Below are positions 7,332 to 14,176 of a stretch of 26,716 bases of DNA, piece after piece. Under the pieces are notes generated by a model that was given only the letters and a program-made list of their open reading frames with translations, searched no databases and was not told where the DNA came from. This DNA comes from Akkermansiaceae bacterium. Lineage in GTDB: Bacteria; Verrucomicrobiota; Verrucomicrobiia; Verrucomicrobiales; Akkermansiaceae. The translations under genes and the position numbers were made by a program. Each line of letters begins with the position of its first letter. Position 1 is the first letter of the stretch. The stretch spans positions 1-26,716 of the forward strand of contig JALZUI010000038.1 in the NCBI GenBank assembly GCA_023301545.1. The letters run 5' to 3'.

Positions 7332-9041
7332 TCACATCCCTTTTGCTAAAGCCGCGTAGGCTCCATCCGCATTCATCAGCTCGCTATGCGTCCCTTGCTC
7401 TAACACTCGTCCTTTCTCTAGAACATAAATACAATCTGCATTTTCGATGGTAGATAAGCGGTGTGCGATAACAAAGGCGGTACGTCCCTTCAGCAATTCT
7501 TTGAGAGCTTTTTGGATCAATTCCTCAGTGGTGTTATCGACCGAAGCAGTGGCCTCGTCTAAGACTAAAATTGGCGGATTTTTAAGAATAGCCCTCGCTA
7601 TGGCTAATCTCTGTTTTTCGCCACCTGACAGCTTCACTCCACGCTCACCCACGACAGTATCAAGCCCTTCCGAGAGCCCCTTCACAAACTCGCTGGCCTG
7701 CGCCGCCTCTAGTGTTTTCCATAACTCTTCATCACTGGCTCCATCGTTAGCGATTAAGAGGTTGTCGCGGACTGACCCATTAAAGAGGAAATTGTCTTGT
7801 GAGACATAACCAATGACCTGACGTAACGCTGTCTTGTTCAGCTCTTGGATATCCACCCCATCAATCGTGATCGTCCCGGAGTCTATTTCGTAAAAGCGAT
7901 TAAGCAAATTCGCAATGGTCGACTTTCCAGCTCCCGTCGAGCCCACTAGAGCCACGGTTTTCCCCGCAGGAACATGCAGGTTCAGACCCGAGATCGTTTG
8001 CTTCTCTTCGTAAGAAAAATTAACCCCTTGATAACGCACTTCGCCACGAACGGGCGCGGTAAAATCACCTCCAACGGAGACGCCTCTTTCCTCATCCGCA
8101 TCTAAGATTTCGAACACACGATCCGCAGCAGCTCTAGAGGAAAGCGCCATTTGGTTAATTTGGTGCAGCTTTCCGATCGGGTCATAAAAGAAATTCAACA
8201 TTACAAAAACAGCCGTAAAATCACCCACCGTCATCTTATCAGCCATGACGGCTGCCCCCCCTTGCCAGAGAACGAGAACAAATCCGATCATCGCAATGAA
8301 AGACATCCCTGGCGAGTACCCCGCCCACCACGCCATCAGTCGTAAATTTGCACGACGCAAGGCATTGGAATAGTTATTAAAACGACGATGCTCCGACTCT
8401 TGAGCAGTAAAGGATTTGATCTGACGAATCCCTGCAATATTATCATGTAAAAGTGCATTCATGTTACTGGAAGCCTCTCGCGGGCCTTTGTAACGATCTC
8501 GCGCATTCTTGGTATAAATCCGAGCGCCTATCATAAGGAGAGGAATAGGAACCGTCGCCCACAACCCAACCTGCCAATCAGCAGCATAGATCAGCACGCC
8601 AAAAATGATGACTTGAAAAAGAGCCATCACGCCTTGCTCCACCCCGTCAATGAGAACTCGCTCCATCGCGGTCACATCTTCCGTGACTCTAGTCATCACA
8701 TCTCCCGTACGGCGGGAGTCGAACCATTGAACAGGTAAGTTTTGAATCCGGCGATAGAGATCTGACCGAATATCAAAGATCACCCGCTGCTCAAAGTGGT
8801 TGTTGATAACGATCCGTAGACTGCTCAGACCTTCTTTCAGCACATAGCCGAGTAGAACCAGTAAAACCAGCGGGACAAAGCTATTGAGATCTTTCTGAGG
8901 AATAACCTCATCAATGATGTGTCGCAGAACATTAGGAAACACGGCCATGGCTGCGACCGAAGCCACCGCACACAAAAGCTGCCCACCAAACATTAGGCGA
9001 TAGCGCTTCAAATACGATACAACTCGGAGAACAGAACCCAT
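7332..9041 (-). CDS. ABC exporter, fused membrane and ATPase domains (MsbA-like)
   Basis: The product is a 569-residue half-transporter expected to act as a homodimer in the inner membrane. The first ~310 residues are a type I exporter membrane domain with about six hydrophobic segments and a family-typical GDVMTRVTEDVTAMERVL stretch. The ATPase domain has Walker A GSTGAGKST (about 365), the Q-loop GYVSQDNFLFNGSVRDNLL, the signature LSGGEKQRLAIARAIL (about 470), Walker B ILVLDEATASVD and the H-loop IAHRLSTI. It resembles MsbA and related lipid or multidrug exporters. LPS production in this organism (see lpxA) makes a lipid-flippase role possible, but the substrate cannot be read from sequence. 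The start is the ATG at 9041, with no Shine-Dalgarno motif. It follows lepA on the same strand after 62 bases. Confidence 0.9.
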   Translation of the reverse strand: MGSVLRVVSYLKRYRLMFGGQLLCAVASVAAMAVFPNVLRHIIDEVIPQKDLNSFVPLVLLVLLGYVLKEGLSSLRIVINNHFEQRVIFDIRSDLYRRIQNLPVQWFDSRRTGDVMTRVTEDVTAMERVLIDGVEQGVMALFQVIIFGVLIYAADWQVGLWATVPIPLLMIGARIYTKNARDRYKGPREASSNMNALLHDNIAGIRQIKSFTAQESEHRRFNNYSNALRRANLRLMAWWAGYSPGMSFIAMIGFVLVLWQGGAAVMADKMTVGDFTAVFVMLNFFYDPIGKLHQINQMALSSRAAADRVFEILDADEERGVSVGGDFTAPVRGEVRYQGVNFSYEEKQTISGLNLHVPAGKTVALVGSTGAGKSTIANLLNRFYEIDSGTITIDGVDIQELNKTALRQVIGYVSQDNFLFNGSVRDNLLIANDGASDEELWKTLEAAQASEFVKGLSEGLDTVVGERGVKLSGGEKQRLAIARAILKNPPILVLDEATASVDNTTEELIQKALKELLKGRTAFVIAHRLSTIENADCIYVLEKGRVLEQGTHSELMNADGAYAALAKGM

Positions 9042-9103
9042 GAAGTTACAATGTTACAAGATTTCAAAAAAGCAACCGAGCTGGTCACTTTCCCAAAGCG
9101 GAT

Positions 9104-10903
9104 TTAGTCCCCCGTCTTAAGAACCTTAATGAAGGCTTCTTGCGGGATGTTTACTTTACCAAACATCTTCATCTTCTTCTTACCTGCCTTCTGCTTCTCA
9201 AGGAGCTTACGTTTACGGGAAATATCACCACCGTAACATTTCGCGGTCACGTTTTTACGCATCGCGGAGATCGATTCACGCGCTACAATCTTCCCTCCCA
9301 CAGCAGCCTGAATAGCCACAACAAACATTTGTTGTGGAATTACATCTTTAAGACGTTTAGCTAGATCTCGTCCGTGGAACTCAGCCTTTTCACGGTGCAC
9401 GATCGTAGAGAAGGCCTCCACTGGCTCTGCGGCAATCATCATATCCATTTTGACCATGTTAGCAGGGCGGTACTCCGCATGCTCATAGTCCATAGATCCA
9501 TAGCCTTTCGTAGTGGATTTTAATCGGTCGTTGAAGTCTACTAGGATTTCGGAGAGCGGCACTATTCCCGTTAGAAGAACACGATCTCCATCAATCGTTT
9601 CCGTATTCTCTAGCTCACCCCGTTTTTCCATGAGCAGTTGCATCATATCCCCGATATAATCACCTGGCACAATAATGTACACGCGTACCATCGGCTCACG
9701 GATTTCAGCAATGACAGACTGGTCTGGTAAGTACGATGGGTTATCAATTAAGACCTCTTCTCCATCACTTTTCGTTACCTCATAGATCACAGAGGGGTAA
9801 GTCGAAATTACATCCATATCGAATTCACGACGAAGACGCTCTTGGATAATTTCCATATGGAGCAGGCCTAAAAAGCCACAGCGAAAACCAAAGCCTAAGG
9901 CGGCTGAAGATTCTGTTCCGAAAGAGAAGGCTGCGTCATTAATTTGCAGCTTACCCATCGCAGTTTTCAATGATTCATAATCGCTAGAGTCAACAGGATA
10001 GATCCCCGAAAAAACCATAGGCTGAACTTCCTTGAACCCATCCAGAGGCTCAGCACAAGGGTGGACGTGGTTCGTGATAGTATCACCGATCTTAACCTCG
10101 GAGGCCGATTTCATGTTCGCGATAATGTAACCAACATCTCCCGCCACAAGCCCGTCGGTCTTGGTCATCTTAGGAGTAAAACACCCCGCTTCTTTCACCT
10201 CGTATGTTTTATTGGTTGCGAAAAGCTTAATCTTATCTCCCTTTTTCACTGCTCCGGAGACCACTCTAACATAGGAAATTACACCTCGATACGCATCGTA
10301 AATCGAATCGAAAACAGAAGCACGGAAAAGCCCGTCTTCATTATCAACTGGAGCTGGCATGCGCGTCACGACAGCTTCTAAAATATCTTCGATTCCGATA
10401 CCGGCTTTTGCAGAAGCGGGAATCGCTTCTTCACCCGGAATAGCGAGCAAATCTTCCAGCTGTTTGCGACACTTATCAGTATCAGCTGCCGGGAGGTCGA
10501 TCTTATTCATTACTGGTACGATGGCGAGCTCTTGGCTCATAGCCAGATTCACGTTTGCCATCGTTTGAGCCTCGACCCCTTGCGCTGCATCGACAATGAG
10601 AATCGCCCCTTCACAAGCGGCCAAAGAGCGAGAGACTTCATAGGAAAAGTCAACGTGACCAGGAGTATCTAGGAGATTCAGCTTATAGGTTTTACCATCC
10701 TTTGCGGGGTAATACATCGTTACGGGGTGGGACTTAATCGTAATCCCCCGCTCCCGTTCCAAATCCATCGAATCTAGTAACTGCGCCTGCGACTCCCTTT
10801 CCGTAACCGTCTGTGTAAACTCTAACAGACGATCTGAAAGCGTGGTCTTGCCGTGGTCAATATGGGCAATAATCGAAAAGTTCCTAGTTAACTCAATAGA
10901 CAT
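9104..10903 (-). CDS. lepA: Elongation factor 4 (LepA), ribosome back-translocating GTPase
   Basis: The product is a 599-residue translational GTPase that acts on the ribosome. The G domain shows AHIDHGKTTLSDRLLE (G1, residues 13-28), ERGITIKSHPV (G2), LDTPGHVDFSYEVSRSL (G3) and MNKIDLPAAD (G4), with SAKAGIGIEDIL serving as G5. EF-G-like domains II, III and V follow. The C-terminal region specific to LepA is present, with FHGRDLAKRLKDVIPQQMF and CYGGDISRKRKLLEKQKAGK, the latter being diagnostic. The length matches the family norm of about 600. The start is the ATG at 10903, head-to-head with the M3 peptidase and 154 bases apart. No strong terminator is visible before the ABC exporter, so read-through is possible. 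Confidence 0.98.
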   Translation of the reverse strand: MSIELTRNFSIIAHIDHGKTTLSDRLLEFTQTVTERESQAQLLDSMDLERERGITIKSHPVTMYYPAKDGKTYKLNLLDTPGHVDFSYEVSRSLAACEGAILIVDAAQGVEAQTMANVNLAMSQELAIVPVMNKIDLPAADTDKCRKQLEDLLAIPGEEAIPASAKAGIGIEDILEAVVTRMPAPVDNEDGLFRASVFDSIYDAYRGVISYVRVVSGAVKKGDKIKLFATNKTYEVKEAGCFTPKMTKTDGLVAGDVGYIIANMKSASEVKIGDTITNHVHPCAEPLDGFKEVQPMVFSGIYPVDSSDYESLKTAMGKLQINDAAFSFGTESSAALGFGFRCGFLGLLHMEIIQERLRREFDMDVISTYPSVIYEVTKSDGEEVLIDNPSYLPDQSVIAEIREPMVRVYIIVPGDYIGDMMQLLMEKRGELENTETIDGDRVLLTGIVPLSEILVDFNDRLKSTTKGYGSMDYEHAEYRPANMVKMDMMIAAEPVEAFSTIVHREKAEFHGRDLAKRLKDVIPQQMFVVAIQAAVGGKIVARESISAMRKNVTAKCYGGDISRKRKLLEKQKAGKKKMKMFGKVNIPQEAFIKVLKTGD

Positions 10904-11019
10904 TAGCGAAGTTGTAAGGTGGAACTATAGAGGTTTAAAGATAAAAGTAGGATCATTTCCAAAAAAAACACCCTGAATTACAGGCTAATTACTCCTCACA
11001 AAGTTCCGCCCCCGTACAG

Positions 11020-11047
11020 TTGACAACGATCACGCTTAGTTTAGATT
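11020..11047 (+). promoter_or_regulatory. Candidate sigma-70 promoter of the M3 peptidase
   Basis: A perfect -35 box, TTGACA (11020-11025), is followed after 16 bases by TAGATT (11042-11047), which matches 4 of 6 in the -10 consensus. A start about 7 bases downstream would fall near 11054, only about 4 bases before the ATG at 11058. That implies a leaderless or nearly leaderless mRNA. Confidence 0.6.
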
Positions 11048-11057
11048 TTATCCATTC

Positions 11058-13109
11058 ATGATCAATCCATTTCTTGACCCCTCCTTTCCTCCGAATTGGG
11101 CATTAATGACGCCTGAGCACCTAGAGTCAGCCATCACTGAGTCGCTCACTAAGGCCGAAGCCGCCGTCCAAGTAATTATCGAGCAAGACCAACATGCGCT
11201 ATCCTACGCCTCCACCTTTGAAGCGCTAGAGGATTCCACCGAAGACCTTTACCGTGCATGGGGAAGAGTGAACCACCTCGATTCCGTCTTCAATAGCGAC
11301 GAACAACGAGAAGTCCTCAATAAAATGTTGCCGATCGTGACAGAGTTCTCCTCTAAGATTCCACTCAATAGCGAGCTCTGGGCCGTCCTAAAATCCTACC
11401 AAGAGTCTCAATCCGGTCTCACCGCAACACAAAGCCGCCACATCGAGGAAACGTGCCTCTCCTTTATCAACGCAGGAGCAGATCTCCCTGCCAAAGAGAA
11501 AGAGCGTTTCGCCGAGTTACAATCCGAACTCAGCCTCAAAACCCAAAAGTTTTCTGAAAACGTTCTCGATTCGACCAATGATTGGGAATTAGTAGAGACC
11601 AGTGACCAACGCTTAGCGGGACTTCCTGAGTCGGCACTAAAAACAGCATCCGCTGACGCGCTCGCGAAAGGGCACGGATCAGTAGAAGTCCCACACTACC
11701 GCTTCACCCTCCAATTCCCTAGCATGTCACCCGTCATGCAATTCGCTGAGGATGACTCCATTCGTAAGGACATCTGGAGCGCTAATCAAAAAGTCGGCAA
11801 TAAAGAAGGGTTTGATAACTCCGAACTCATTCGTGAAATCATCAGTCTCCGCCAAGAAAAAGCTCGGATGCTAGGCTTTAACTCATTTGCCGACTGGGCC
11901 ACCAATCGCCGCATGGCCAAATCAGGCCAAAACGCTCTAGACTTCACCTCAGACCTTCACGGAAAAGTAGAAGCAGCCTTCCGCGTAGAATGCCAAGAGC
12001 TACAAGACTACAAAGCCCAGAAAACAAAGAGCTCCGCCAGCCCTCTTGAACCCTGGGAAACCTCCTACTGGGCAGAAAAACGCCGTAAAGAACTCTACGA
12101 CTTTGACGAGGAAGAAGTGCGTCCATACTTCCCACTCGATCGTGTTATGAACGGCCTCTTCACCCTTTCTACAAAGCTTTTTGGAATTAAAATCGTAGAA
12201 GCCTCTGCCCCACCGTCTTGGCATAAAGACGTAACCTATTATGATTTAAACGACAGCGCTACTGGCGATCATCTTGGCTCGTTCTACGCGGACTGGCACC
12301 CACGCGAAACAAAACGCGGCGGAGCTTGGATGAACTCTTTTGAAACGGGAGTTCCCGCCCTAGGGGATTCCCCTCGCGAACCACACCTCGGATTAATCTG
12401 CGGTAACATGACCAAGCCTGTAGACGAGCAACCCGCACTAATGACCCACCGCGAGGTCGAAACCATTTTCCACGAATTCGGCCACCTCATTCACCAGCTT
12501 CTTAGTGATGTCGAGGTCAAGGCCCTCTCCGGCACCAATGTGGCCTGGGACTTCGTAGAGCTCCCCTCTCAGCTTATGGAGAACTTTTGCTGGGCGCGCG
12601 AATCTCTCGATTTCTTCGCCCTGCATCACGAAAGCGGAGAACCTATTCCGGAAGAGCTTTACCAAAAAATGCTCGCTGCTCGTAACTATATGAGCGCCTC
12701 TGGCTTCATGCGTCAGCTCCAGTTCGGTAAGCTTGATCTTGAACTTCACAACGACACCTCTTTAGACCTCTCTAAGAACTGGGAAGAGATCGACACCACC
12801 ATTACCGCAACATACCGCGCTCCTCTAGCTACCCCATCAGCCAGTCTCGTTTACCGTTTCAGCCACCTCTTTTCTGGCGCAACAGGCTATGCCGCAGGTT
12901 ACTACTCTTACAAATGGGCCGAGGTACTCGACGCGGACGCCTTTACTAAGTTTGAGAACGAAGGAATCCTCAACCCGAAAGTCGGCATGAACTACCGTCA
13001 ATGCATCCTCTCGAAAGGAAATTCCGCCGACCCTAGCGAGCTATTCCATAACTTCATGGGCAGAGCGCCTGAGCTAGAACCTCTACTTAAGCGGTCTGGT
13101 ATTCAGTAA
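11058..13109 (+). CDS. prlC: M3-family zinc oligopeptidase (oligopeptidase A-like)
   Basis: The product is a 683-residue thimet-type metallopeptidase that degrades short cytoplasmic peptides, including cleaved signal peptides. The zinc motif is HEFGHLIHQLL, with His472 and His476. The third ligand, Glu501, lies 25 residues later in VELPSQLMENF. The entry helix pattern, TPEHLESAITESLTKAE, and the late motifs YRFSHLFSG and GYAAGYYSYKWAEVLDADAF are those of OpdA/Dcp. There is no signal peptide, which fits a cytosolic enzyme and oligopeptidase A rather than a secreted one. The start is the ATG at 11058, placed just behind a good promoter. The gene is a single unit closed by two successive terminators. 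I use the prlC/opdA name by family resemblance. Substrate range is not established by sequence. Confidence 0.92.
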   Translation: MINPFLDPSFPPNWALMTPEHLESAITESLTKAEAAVQVIIEQDQHALSYASTFEALEDSTEDLYRAWGRVNHLDSVFNSDEQREVLNKMLPIVTEFSSKIPLNSELWAVLKSYQESQSGLTATQSRHIEETCLSFINAGADLPAKEKERFAELQSELSLKTQKFSENVLDSTNDWELVETSDQRLAGLPESALKTASADALAKGHGSVEVPHYRFTLQFPSMSPVMQFAEDDSIRKDIWSANQKVGNKEGFDNSELIREIISLRQEKARMLGFNSFADWATNRRMAKSGQNALDFTSDLHGKVEAAFRVECQELQDYKAQKTKSSASPLEPWETSYWAEKRRKELYDFDEEEVRPYFPLDRVMNGLFTLSTKLFGIKIVEASAPPSWHKDVTYYDLNDSATGDHLGSFYADWHPRETKRGGAWMNSFETGVPALGDSPREPHLGLICGNMTKPVDEQPALMTHREVETIFHEFGHLIHQLLSDVEVKALSGTNVAWDFVELPSQLMENFCWARESLDFFALHHESGEPIPEELYQKMLAARNYMSASGFMRQLQFGKLDLELHNDTSLDLSKNWEEIDTTITATYRAPLATPSASLVYRFSHLFSGATGYAAGYYSYKWAEVLDADAFTKFENEGILNPKVGMNYRQCILSKGNSADPSELFHNFMGRAPELEPLLKRSGIQ

Positions 13110-13117
13110 CATTGTAG

Positions 13118-13147
13118 CGGGCTTAGCAATAAGCCCGTCCTTTTATA
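13118..13147 (+). terminator. Intrinsic terminator of the M3 peptidase gene
   Basis: CGGGCTTA (13118-13125) pairs with TAAGCCCG (13130-13137) across a GCAA tetraloop, giving a perfect 8-bp GNRA-capped stem. TCCTTTTATA follows. It starts 8 bases after the peptidase stop. Confidence 0.8.
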
Positions 13148-13180
13148 TAGCAGGACTCCGTAAGAGACCTCACCAAACTA

Positions 13181-13209
13181 AAAAAGGCACCCAATCGGGT
13201 GCCTTTTTT
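13181..13209. terminator. Bidirectional terminator between M3 peptidase and rpsT
   Basis: GGCACCC (13186-13192) pairs with GGGTGCC (13197-13203) around AATC, with an A-run on the left and a T-run on the right. The symmetry lets it stop transcription of the plus-strand peptidase gene (as a second terminator) and of the convergent rpsT gene on the minus strand. Confidence 0.85.
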
Positions 13210-13237
13210 AAGTTTTAATAAATCCCCAGGAAGAAAA

Positions 13238-13489
13238 TTAAGCTTGGCCTTTAGCCGCTTTGAATGTCTTCGACTTAAGGTTGATTGCTTTATTCTTGTG
13301 GATGTAGTTGCTCTTAGCAGCTTTATCAACTGCTGATGCGAACTGAGAAAAAACGTCTTTGAATGACTTCTCGTCTGCAGCGAGCACTTCCTTACGGAGT
13401 GTTTTAATACGAGTAGAAAGAACCTTGTTACGTGCGGTTCTTTTGACCGTTTGACGGTTACGCTTAGCTGCTGATTGAATGTTTGCCAT
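13238..13489 (-). CDS. rpsT: 30S ribosomal protein S20
   Basis: The product is an 83-residue, very basic ribosomal protein that binds 16S rRNA early in assembly of the small subunit. MANIQSAAKRNRQTVKRTAR is the classic S20 start, and the rest is alpha-helical with the conserved AVDKAAKSNYIHKNKAINLKS segment. The length is typical (80-90). The ATG at 13489 has no Shine-Dalgarno motif, which is notable for a highly expressed gene. A TTGACA-containing promoter lies just upstream, and a bidirectional terminator lies 35 bases beyond the stop. It is a single-gene unit between two plus-strand genes. Confidence 0.97.
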   Translation of the reverse strand: MANIQSAAKRNRQTVKRTARNKVLSTRIKTLRKEVLAADEKSFKDVFSQFASAVDKAAKSNYIHKNKAINLKSKTFKAAKGQA

Positions 13490-13514
13490 AATTTAAAAAG
13501 AATTGGGGAGAACG

Positions 13515-13542
13515 GATTTAAACGAAATCGAGCTAATGTCAA
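13515..13542 (-). promoter_or_regulatory. Candidate sigma-70 promoter of rpsT
   Basis: On the minus strand, TTGACA (13542-13537) is followed after 16 bases by TAAATC (13520-13515). The -35 box is perfect and the -10 is mediocre. The predicted start, near 13508, leaves a leader of about 19 bases before the rpsT ATG. Confidence 0.55.
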
Positions 13543-13718
13543 GACTAGTTCTCTCAATTTTTTTTCACCCCTTCTATATTAGACTGTATTTCATAAAGCG
13601 CCCGCACTCACCGTTCATTGCATTCGCGTCCCTCACACTCCTAGTTATCACCCAAAAAATAAAGCCTAAAGCGAGATTGACGCTTTTATAAAAAAAATAC
13701 TCGACTAAGTGACCCATA

Positions 13719-13724
13719 TATACT
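13719..13724 (+). promoter_or_regulatory. Candidate -10 box for the small unknown gene
   Basis: TATACT matches the -10 consensus at 5 of 6 and lies 14 bases before the ATG at 13739, implying a leader of roughly 8 bases. I see no good -35 at the right distance. TTGACG at 13677 is too far away. Confidence 0.3.
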
Positions 13725-13738
13725 TATCGTCCCTGCCC

Positions 13739-14014
13739 ATGTCAAATTCACAACTCCTTCCAAAAGACCTCGGTCAATGTTCCCCTGCTGACCTTGCTAA
13801 GGCACAAGAAGAGAAAGGGAGCTGCCTCATCTCTCTCACTCACAAGCCAAACCTTCAAGTTGACCGCGACCAAGTTGCGTTCATGACTGGCCGTAAAGAA
13901 TGGCGTTCAGGCACCCGCTTTGTATCAGCAGAAAAATTCGCTAAATACAAGGACGCGATCCTGAAGCTCGAGAAAAAAGGCTTCCTCTACGTTACTTCCC
14001 CAAATCCTGCGTAA
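13739..14014 (+). CDS. Small uncharacterised protein
   Basis: The product is a 91-residue, basic, soluble protein without signal peptide or membrane segment. The start is chosen as the ATG at 13739 (MSNSQLLPKDLGQ). An in-frame ATG at 13709 adds ten residues but overlaps the best -10 box. Features seen are an N-terminal stretch with two Cys (GQCSPADL and GSCLISL), a central RDQVAFMTGRKEWRSGTRFVS, and a C-terminal amphipathic helix AEKFAKYKDAILKLEKKGF. The layout suggests a small alpha/beta domain, but I recognise no family. It stands alone between rpsT (divergent) and rpoD (162 bases downstream), and a hairpin cluster follows its stop. A coding region is likely because the frame has good codon use and a plausible short leader. 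Confidence 0.65.
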   Translation: MSNSQLLPKDLGQCSPADLAKAQEEKGSCLISLTHKPNLQVDRDQVAFMTGRKEWRSGTRFVSAEKFAKYKDAILKLEKKGFLYVTSPNPA

Positions 14015-14038
14015 GCTCGATTCGCTTCTATCGAAGCA

Positions 14039-14062
14039 GGCTAACTTCACTTAGAGTTAGCC
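14039..14062 (+). terminator. Hairpin after the small unknown gene
   Basis: GGCTAACT (14039-14046) pairs perfectly with AGTTAGCC (14055-14062) around an 8-base loop, followed by ACATAGTTTTA. It lies 25 bases after the stop at 14014. The T-run is short, so this may be a weak terminator or part of the inverted-repeat cluster before rpoD. Confidence 0.5.
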
Positions 14063-14073
14063 ACATAGTTTTA

Positions 14074-14091
14074 CCTTGACCTAGCTCAAGG
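14074..14091. repeat. 18-bp near-palindrome upstream of rpoD
   Basis: CCTTGACCTAGCTCAAGG matches its own reverse complement at 16 of 18 positions, with a CTAG core. The size and symmetry suit a dimeric repressor or activator site 24 bases before the rpoD -10 box. Confidence 0.4.
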
Positions 14092-14104
14092 CAAACTTCA
14101 AATT

Positions 14105-14136
14105 TGTGATCAGATATAATCTGGTCACATTGTTTT
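14105..14136 (+). promoter_or_regulatory. Dyad centred on the rpoD -10 box, with trailing T-run
   Basis: TGTGATCAGAT (14105-14115) and ATCTGGTCACA (14119-14129) are an 11-bp inverted repeat with one mismatch, separated by ATA. The perfect -10 hexamer TATAAT (14115-14120) sits in its centre. TTGTTTTTT follows, so the same sequence, if transcribed from upstream, could also fold as an A/U-rich terminator. I see no good -35 at 16-18 bases. Confidence 0.5.
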
Positions 14137-14176
14137 TTATCCAATTTACAAACGACCACTTAATTTCCTTTCACCT

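Noticed and set aside
9045..9059. Direct repeat GTTACAA x2 spaced by one base before the ABC exporter start
   Set aside because: Two 7-base copies are too short to distinguish from chance. No third copy or dyad is seen.
9060..9103. Possible lepA terminator (ACC/GGT stem before TTTTTT on the minus strand)
   Set aside because: The stem is only 3-4 bp, too weak to call despite the T-run.
13123..13557. 144-residue frame overlapping rpsT on the same strand
   Set aside because: It is another frame of rpsT and its flanks, with many Ser/Leu/Arg residues and no family features. S20 is unmistakable in the correct frame.
14105..14129. CRP/FNR-type operator at rpoD from the TGTGA...TCACA ends
   Set aside because: The half-sites are 15 bases apart instead of 6, and no CRP-like gene is in the window. 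I kept the dyad itself but not the CRP label.
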